Shown piece by piece: positions 56,166 through 64,000 of a DNA stretch of 64,000 nt. Origin of the DNA: Echiichthys vipera (Eukaryota; Chordata; Actinopteri; Perciformes; Trachinidae); NCBI GenBank assembly GCA_963691815.1, contig OY829662.1:13988241-14052240 (forward strand), given 5' to 3'. Position 1 is the stretch's first letter, and the number at the start of each line of letters is the position of its first letter. The translations under genes were made by a program, and so were the position numbers. Under the pieces are notes generated by a model. It saw only the letters and a list, made by a program, of their open reading frames with translations. It made no database searches and was not told the DNA's origin.

Positions 56166-56443
56166 TATGAAAGCGTATCAGATGTCTAAACTGCATTTAA
56201 AATACTGAGGCAGGATTTCATAACTATTTTATCTTTTGTAGCTATGATTGCGAGGTAAACAGCAGATATAGTCCATATGTATTTGACTGATGGTTTTTTA
56301 TCTTTCCATTGCAATAACAAAAAAAAAATGTAATGACAGCATTTTCTTTTAAACCTGGACAGTGTTGCAAACTGCATTACCCACTTGAACAGGCAGGATC
56401 ACGAAAATAAAGCTATAAAAAGTGCATACTCAACAATAAAGCC

Positions 56444-58435
56444 TTTATTTTTTTGTCTTTCCATAATTCAAGTTTGTCAGTCCCACCCAATGAAAAGGTG
56501 GCAAATAGAGTAAAGGAGTAAGAGGTAGAGCAAGTGTTCCATTCTCATTGTGATCAGCGTAAAAACTCACTTTTACACACCAAGGGAATGGCCATCCAAA
56601 GAAGGCCGACAAAAAAAAAAAAAGGGAAAAAAAGAAATTTTAAAAAATAGCAGCTTCTTTGTGATGTTGCTAGCTTTCCCTTATTATTCACAATCATAAA
56701 TACTCCTAACTCACTGACTTTTGATAAAGGTTGCACTACAGTGTAAACCGGAGGGGCGAAGAGCGCTTGCCATGAACAGAGGCACGGCAGTCATCGTCAC
56801 TATCATCGCCATAATCACCATCACAGTCACTGAACACTTGCAATGGGGAAACTGTCACATGGCAAGGGCCCTTTTGCCGCGTGTCCAGGACGAAGGGGCT
56901 CTGCATAGAATGGTCAGACAGAAGAGATAATGGCTGCCCACCGTGGACTGAAAAAAGGCTCTCAGTGCGGCACTCAAGTAGAGTACGACCTGGGGAAAAA
57001 TAAATGGGTCCGTCTGCACATGAAGGAGAGCGCAGAAACCTGAGCGGTGGAGCCTGACAGCATATCAAAAATATCCAAAATAGGTGTACAATACTCAGCT
57101 GGCCCTAAGTGTTTGTGTATGCGTGTCACACTGCATTAAAACTAACTACTTCCAACCACTCACCTGCACTGCCAGGTTAGGACAGTGCCATGTTACATTT
57201 AAAAAAGGAGATAGTATTTACATCTTCAACACATAAATTATTTCCCTAACATACTGTCTGTGTAATGCATAAGGTATCTGGAAAAAAACATTTAAATATA
57301 AGTGCCTCATGAGAAGACTATGCTGACGGCAGGAAAAGGGATGAGTTTAAATGCTGCTGAAACAAAGTCAAAATCCCGAAGTCCGAAAAAAGGGGAAACA
57401 ATTAATGCAGTTATTCATGACAACAAATTGCAAAATGGCACACAGAAAAAGATAAAGCTGTGAGGTTGATTGGGAAACCGCTGAATACTTCCAGGTAGTA
57501 ACAATGGCAGCGCTGAAGCCAACTCGTTAATACCCGAGAACGAGTATGGAGGGGTCACTGCATGAAGGTCCTCAGCTCGGTCACTATCGGATCAGATGAT
57601 ATGGGATGTTTTGCACTCCTGCCTCACGCCGCCAAGAGATCTAGAAATTACTTGCAACTCCTCCTGTCCAGAATATGACCTTTGACATTCCTGACATGTT
57701 TTGTCTCTGCTCTTGAGCATCTCGTGGTCCGGCTCGTGACAACTGCAGTGCCTGCACAGACCAATCACCTCATGGCAGAACCAGGGCAACAATATGACCT
57801 GATGCGATCTGACAAATAAGGTCCTAGTCTGGTCAAATTCACACTTGTCGATGATAAACAGCATCAAAACTCTGTAAAATGAGAATACATACAACGCATA
57901 TGCAAATATAGCTTTCAATACATAACAACATACACATTAATTGTTGGTTTTGCAGATGAAATTCCAAAAGTATTCATACAATGTGTCACAACAAAATCAA
58001 ATCATGGCTGGCTCTGTCTTTTCTGAAGAGACAGATAAGGGGCAGTGGGGCAAAAACAAAAGAAGAGCAAGACAAAAATAACAATAAATCTGGTTCAGTT
58101 CATATTTGTCATGTTGAATAATTGCGCGCACGCGCACACACGCACACACACACACACACACACGCACACACACAAACAGGAAGCTTGGAGGAGTGAATTA
58201 AACCTCTCCAGTTGGTTTTCGACCTTACAAGTTCATATTACCACAACCCTCCTACTCCAGTGCTGCTGGGCTGCTGTCAGTCTTTGGGTCACCCCCCTGT
58301 TTTGTGTGGGTGCATGAGAGTCTGTCATTCCAGTGAGTTAAAAAAAAAAAGAAAGAAAAGAAAACAGGTAGGCCATTGGTTCATTTGCTGAGAGATCCTG
58401 CCGACCCTGGTGGGCTGGGGCCCGGAGGGAGCCCA
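56444..58435 (-). terminator. map2k6: map2k6 3' UTR and candidate poly(A) signal
   Basis: On the minus strand the coding stop at 58436 is followed by about 2 kb of non-coding sequence with a (GT)-rich run at 58172-58124. A clear AATAAA lies at 56449-56444, giving a UTR of about 2 kb. Earlier sites cannot be excluded. Confidence 0.5.
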
Positions 58436-61400
58436 TCAGTCATCCAGGATGACCTTGACAAAACTAGCCACATCTGTGTCTTTGGAGTCATGCACGGTGA
58501 AAAACGGATGTTGCTGCATCAGAAGGAAAACAAACTATATATAAATATGCTCTTGAATGAATGACAAAATGATGTTATTTACTTATGAAATACACACATT
58601 ATAGTCGTAGTGGGTTAACTGGGTAAGTCTGGCCTCTTGTGGACAAAAGTAAGAGCCAGAGCACACTGATCATAATGGCAATGTTGATAGTACAGGGCAA
58701 TGTAGAAAAATTAGCATTATGAAAAATGAAATAATTTGTTATTTGTATTGTTGTTCTGGGGAAAGAGAAAAATAATCTTAAAACTACTAACCATTAATTC
58801 TGTATAAGCTGGTCTCTCATTTGGCTTCTTTCTTAAGCTGTAAAAATAAAGAGATGAATGCAAAAGTGAGAAAAACGGCAAACACCAAAAATATAAAACG
58901 ATCAGAACTTTATATAAAACACTTCATACAAAAAACGCCAATTGACAGACATCAGCTCCACAAATACTATACTTGTGTTGCCCCTTTCAGTAAACACAGA
59001 GCAAACACTGACCCCTGCTGGTTAGTTAGTAAGGTGAATGAGGGGGCAGAACTCAGACTCACCACTGGGAGATGAAGTCTACAAACTCTGGGGAGAAACG
59101 GTCGGCAGGCAACTGTGGAGATGGCTCGTCCACCACCTGTTTGAGCTGCTGGAACGGGGTGCCCCATGAGTCGTAGGGGAATTTCAAAATGGCCAGCTCA
59201 ATCTAGGACACAGAGAAAGGCTGATTTACCAAGGATCACACATGTTGAAGCTGACACATTGCTCAGTGCAATGTTTGCATTTACAAGAAGAGTAACACCC
59301 ACTAACAACTGCAACACAAACTATGTTGACAATTCAGAAAAAATCTATTATTCTATAAAGGGTTTTATAATATGCTTGAATTGTGTTCTACTACATGCAT
59401 GTATGTCAATTCGGTCAACCTGTAAATCACGTTATACAACGATAATTATCATGGTAAGAGAAAATAGTTTTGTTGAGAATGCAAATTCTGAATGTCAAAA
59501 AAACCTTTGTAGCCCGAGAGTGGGCAGGATGGAAAAGAAGCTCACTGCTGGGAAATAACTTTTCTTCTAAATGTTTGTATTCCTTGTTATGACACAACGG
59601 TCATAATCAAATAGAGTATACTAGAAAAAAGTGATTACATAAGACTAAGTAAACATTTACAATTCAGTGTTTGCCATCAGTATGAGCGATATATTAAATA
59701 AGCTCATAGTAACAACACATGGAATACACATTAAATAGTTTATTATCTGGAAGGCAAAATATGTTTGTTTTAAAAAATAAAAGAAGAGTGGACCTGAGAA
59801 GGGCAGCAAGAACATGGATTTATTTTCTTAAAATGTATCACAAATGGCATGAAGAGCCTCATTGTGATATCCAACCCTACTCACCATCGTGATACCAAGA
59901 CTCCATATGTCTGACTTGACACTGTAGCCTTTCTGGTTGAGGTCAGGGTTGATCCGCTCAGGCTAAAATCAAAATTATTAACAACAGATTAAGTACCGCC
60001 AATATCTGAAAATCATTTGAACAATATATACTGTCATTTTTAGGAAAACTTTATCAGATACAAATTAAAAAGAATTAAAAAGACCTGTAAAGATGAGAAT
60101 ACGTATAATTGGAGACAAACAAATCTACTGACTAAAGTGGTTTTCAAGACGATCTAAAATAACACTAGTTTGTGAGCCTACATTCCTTCATACAGGCAAG
60201 ATGTTTGTTTAGACAGCTTAGGGTTTAGGACAGTAGAGGCCTGATTTAAATCACCCTGGCCTGTGGAACCAGTTTTTTTTTCCCCCCAGACACTGACACG
60301 GACAGTACAGTTCTATATCTTCCCAGCTAGCCCGTACCAGGAGTCTCTTCCCCATTTCCCACGTACCGCCATGTAGGGCTTGCAGCCTGCATCCATTGTT
60401 TTAGCCACAGAGTCCACCAGGTGGCCGCTGATGCCAAAGTCGCACATTTTCACTTGGCCCTGAGTGTTAACCAGAACATTGGAGGGCTTCACATCTGGAG
60501 AGGGACATTTTTGTGATGAAAAAGAGCCTAACAAAGCAACTGTGAGAAACATCAACAGGAAACCGAAACTGAAACTGAAAACTGTTTATACACTGACGGT
60601 CAGATTACCTCTGTGTATGACTGACAGTTTACTGTGCAGATGCTCTAATGCCTTGACAATCTGTGAAGTGAATAGAGAAAATCAAGGAAAAGAGGTTGAA
60701 TTACTGGGGAAAATATTCTTGAAAACTTTAGATGTAGATGATTTCTCAGTACATTAATAAAACAATAAGGAGAAAACACCGACAAAATTAACTTCTTGTT
60801 ACATTATCTGCTGTTGATGTCAAAACAAAAAGGCAAATGATTTGTACGACAGAAATGTAAAAATGACAGTTTGTGGTTTTAGACCGAGTCATTCAATGTG
60901 GCTATTTCCTGGGGAGCAATAGTTCATCCATCTGTCCACACCGGCCATATCGCTAGTTGCCTAGAAACCTCACAGGGATGACGAGACTCCAGAAAGTAAC
61001 TGCGCATGGCTGTTGTTCGCCAAGAAATAATTTCAACATGTTCACTGCCTATAAAACCACAAATGATTGTCTTGCTCTCAGACACAAAGTGAACATGCAT
61101 ACTTTTCCAAAATGCTGGACTGTTACTTTTATGGACATGTAAACGCACTTGACATCTTAGCACAACTTATAATGTGAACTATGGGACAGGACGTACTGCT
61201 ACTGTGATCTTGCCCAAGATGTCCTCAGGGATGTCTTTGCCTTTCTCAATAACCTTCTTATAGAACTTATCCAGAGATGTGTCCATCAACTCCATACAGA
61301 TCCAAACATCACCCTGAAGAAGAAAAAAAAGAAGAAAAAAAACAGTCACCCAAAAATAAGAAACAAGATGATCAAACACATAATATATGAGGGAGGCTAG

Positions 61401-62926
61401 TTCTGTGGTGGGACTGGTCTTAAGTCTGTGGATGAAGGACAAAATAAAGCCATCCTAAACAACCCCTCTCATCCCCTACATGACGAGCTGTGGCAGATGG
61501 GCAGCTCATTGAAATATTCTGTATTATACTATACCATGTTATATGATATTATGTTGGTATTCTATATGTTATATTGCTGTACTATACTATATATTATGTT
61601 AATATGTTTAATTGACTTTTACACTAAATTATATTACATTTATACAGACAAACATCGAGTACCATTACTAACAATATCATATCATCTGCTGTACACTGTT
61701 TACATAGACCTGTTGACTCTACCACCACTAACTTCACCGCGTCATTTTTGTGTCCAAATACTCTTGTATCCTATTCTCTTTTGGTTTAGGTACCTCTAAT
61801 TGTTCATCTGTTATTGTCTACATATGTATTTCTGTTGGTTCTATTGAACTGGTACAACAAACAAATTTCCCCACTGGATAACAATAAAGATTCATTTTAT
61901 CTTATATTATATGCATACCAGTCATACATGTCAAAGTCTATTCACCTCTCTGAAGAGGGCGCCATAGAAGGTCACAGTGAAGAAGCAGTCCACTGTCCTC
62001 ATGGAAATGTCCAAGTCCATCAGAAGCCTCTTCTGCTCCAGAGTGTTGACGGTGGCACGAATCCTCTGTGGACACAAACATCACAGATTGGGCTGCCAGT
62101 GTCATCAGCGGGCAGATATACCTTAAATAAAATGGTGTGTCCTACAACCATCCATATTATATAACATGTCATAGATCTGATAGATCTCATCCGAATGTTA
62201 ACAAGTTGAGCTCATATGTTGAATACGTCTATGAGTCATGGTGCTATTTAAAAAAAAAGTCTGGTGCATTTACAGATCAGGTAACCCGAGTAGCAGTTTC
62301 TCAGCCCACCTTGACAGCCATGATAACACCACTGGGCACATGTTTCATCTTGTCCACCACTCCGTACGCTCCCCTGCCCAGCTCTTCAATTTGCTCCAAG
62401 TCATCGGCCTTCACCACAAAGTTCTGAACAGAAGAGGCAGAAGTTACATTAATGTATGTGCTCAGGAAAGCAAAAAAAAAAACAACAGCATGTTCCAGAG
62501 GAATACAAAGCTAACTTTACCTGATCTCCAATTGTGACGCAAGCTTTCGAGTCAAGATCTCGAGGGGGTCTGCAAGGAGAGAGAGCAATATTTAAGCATA
62601 AGCAACAGTCAGTAGTGGACAGAGAAATTTTGCATGTTTAGAACTGCAGTTTATCAGATTAATTTGAAGCAAACACTGATTAAAGTCTGTGTTCAATTTC
62701 TGCATTTCTGTACTGTATTGTTACTACTTATTGGTCAACACATGCACCAACACAGATATAGTTGTAATAGATTAATAGCAGACCGATGTATTGTCCCTGC
62801 CGCATTCTGGCTCTAATGGCTGCGGTCACTACCCCATTGAAAAAAAGGATCCTTACGCTGCTGCTGCTGGTGTGGGCTGTGCAAACACTTCTTTGGCCAG
62901 CTTCAGCCCGGGGTTCTTCTTCTTCC
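58436..62926 (-). CDS. map2k6: MAP kinase kinase 6 (MKK6), first coding exon missing
   Basis: Eleven exons on the minus strand: 62926-62857, 62569-62521, 62423-62310, 62065-61946, 61313-61197, 60660-60609, 60494-60367, 59962-59885, 59202-59063, 58837-58792 and 58513-58436 (TGA). The first five codons plus one base (MSQSK in human) are not found. Adding 16 nt gives 335 aa against 334 in human. Numbering on that basis: N-terminal p38-docking D-site KKKNPGLKL (7-15), P-loop GRGAYG (61-66), catalytic Lys K83, HRD 178-180, DFG 198-200 and the activation loop S208-V-A-K-T212. S208 and T212 are the MAP3K-phosphorylated pair (human S207/T211). The C-terminal docking region reads 'PFFTVHDSKDTDVASFVKVI'. 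MKK6 phosphorylates the TGY motif of p38 in stress and cytokine signalling. All visible motifs are intact. MAP2K3 is the closest alternative, but the N-terminus favours MAP2K6. Confidence 0.95.
61800..61915 (+). mobile_element. LINE 3' tail in map2k6 intron
   Basis: 'ACAAATTTCCCCACTGGATA' followed by ACAATAAAGATTC and a degenerate TTATCTTAT tail is the 3' end typical of a LINE family in fishes. The A/T-rich stretch upstream (61.53-61.80 kb) may be part of the same copy. Confidence 0.6.
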
Positions 62927-64000
62927 CTTGGAGACAACAAATTAAAAAAACATTACCATCTCCAGCTCCATGCTCGACATACTTGAGCAATACAGCTGTA
63001 TTTAGCAGCAACCACAAGTTAATATGATTAGCAATGTTCTGTAGAAGAAAAAGGCAAATAGACATATCTACAGGCTTTTAAGAGCTCATTTGCCACATTT
63101 CTTAGTGTAGAGGTGAGGTTTGCCACAACGGATCCCAAGTTCTAATTCAGGCAGTTAAGTATGAACTAAAAGGACCTTGTTTATTTTCATCAAATCAGTT
63201 TATTGATAGGGAATGTTGTTCTATTTTATTCCTAAAGGAGTTGTTTTTCAATGTTACAATCAATTTGCAGTTGTCTATGACACAAAGAACAGTTATCTAT
63301 CTGCAGATTAGGTGTACTCAAAGCTAAGGCCCTGCAATAGGGAGAAGGTAGACTAAATGACTAATGATGACTCAAACGGAAGGGAAGGGGGTGCAGGGGA
63401 AGATTTGTTTTAACCGTTACGATAACTGCTATCAAATCATCTATCAATGGGTTTTTCCGCTTTGTATCTTTTTCTAATCTCGAGTTTTTATTAAATGTTT
63501 TTGTTATCTTGAGTATGGTGCTGTAAAATATGCAGCTATGGGACCTTTCTGTGTTAAATCAGTGACAGCAGTCCATTCATAAACACAGTTTACCGGCAGT
63601 CTCTGGGACTTCCCACAAGGGGCTGTGAGTCTGTGCCAGAATGACACAGCTACCGGGCCTAAAGAGCAGCTACACAGGAAAAACAACTCAACTTTTCTTG
63701 ACACGGACACTCGTGTTCAGCATGTTTGCTCTTGTTGCAAGGTCGACAGGAAAAACAGAACACTTTTCTTGACCTTTATCTGTGTGTGCTAGGACTTGGC
63801 CACAATTTCACCCTCTGGGATATGATGAGAAACAGTTTAGTCCTGGCTGGTTATTTCCTGTTGCATACAGGCTCAGGCCGGGCTGTGCAATTATTCTACT
63901 CCAGTTCAGAGAAACAGGTTTCATGCACAGTCAAGCACCTTCACTTTGGAACAAATGCAATGCAGCGCTCATTATTACTCTGGGGTTGTTTGCCATTGAG
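62927..64000 (-). other. map2k6 intron 1 / 5' region, to the window edge
   Basis: The acceptor of the first visible map2k6 exon ends at 62927. I searched this kilobase for a short coding exon (a Met-Ser start ending in a phase-1 donor) and found none convincing, so it probably lies beyond the window. No other feature is supported. Confidence 0.55.

Noticed and set aside
62853..63065. ATG at 63065 on the minus strand as the map2k6 start
   Set aside because: It would read straight through the intron and splice acceptor in a hydrophobic frame unrelated to MKK6; the frame of exon 62926-62857 differs.

Overview
This window is nuclear DNA from a teleost fish, most likely a percomorph. The genes have vertebrate exon-intron structure with GT/AG junctions. 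The encoded proteins are clearly vertebrate. Intergenic DNA carries very long (CA)n arrays and repeat families that I recognise from spiny-rayed fishes. There is no bacterial, plasmid, phage or CRISPR content.

Layout, left to right: (1) 1-1.2 kb, the 5' end of a RING-less TRIM gene (TRIM16-like, minus strand), running off the left edge. (2) 2.6-9.1 kb, ush1g (SANS scaffold, minus strand, 3 exons, 472 aa). (3) 10.9-14.5 kb, otop2 (otopetrin proton channel, plus, 6 coding exons), head-to-head with ush1g. (4) 14.55-15.04 kb, a hAT-like MITE. (5) 15.7-18.6 kb, tvp23b (Golgi membrane protein, plus, 7 exons, 198 aa). (6) 19.4-23.4 kb, a Cys-loop ligand-gated channel subunit that best fits ZACN (minus, 9 exons, 422 aa), tail-to-tail with tvp23b. 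(7) 25.6-27.6 kb, a nested direct plus inverted duplication. (8) 29.3-30.5 kb, kcnj16 (Kir5.1, plus, single coding exon). (9) 30.7-31.4 kb, a long-arm fold-back element. (10) 32.1-38.6 kb, kcnj2 (Kir2.1, plus), with a recognisable promoter, a non-coding first exon, a single coding exon and a 1.8-kb 3' UTR. (11) 38.6-56.4 kb, an approximately 18-kb gene desert with microsatellites and old interspersed repeats. (12) 56.4-62.9 kb, map2k6 (MKK6, minus, coding exons 2-12 visible; the first coding exon lies to the right of the last one found).

Functionally these are neighbours, not one pathway. ush1g is a hair-bundle gene and otop2 a proton channel gene; they form a divergent pair. kcnj16 and kcnj2 are tandem inward-rectifier potassium channel genes. 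map2k6 is a p38 MAPK kinase. In human, USH1G/OTOP2/ZACN are at 17q25 and KCNJ16/KCNJ2/MAP2K6 at 17q24.3. The window therefore joins two blocks of one ancestral chromosome, without SOX9 between them and with map2k6 placed and oriented differently.

I found no undescribed biological system. The observations most worth checking are the Kir5.1 pore and rectification residues, the Kir2.1 extracellular changes, the identity and Cys-rich N-terminus of the ZACN-like channel, the two unusual repeat structures, and the kcnj2 promoter with its uORF. Exon boundaries were read by hand from reading frame and splice consensus. Family assignments rest on remembered family sequences, not on a database search.
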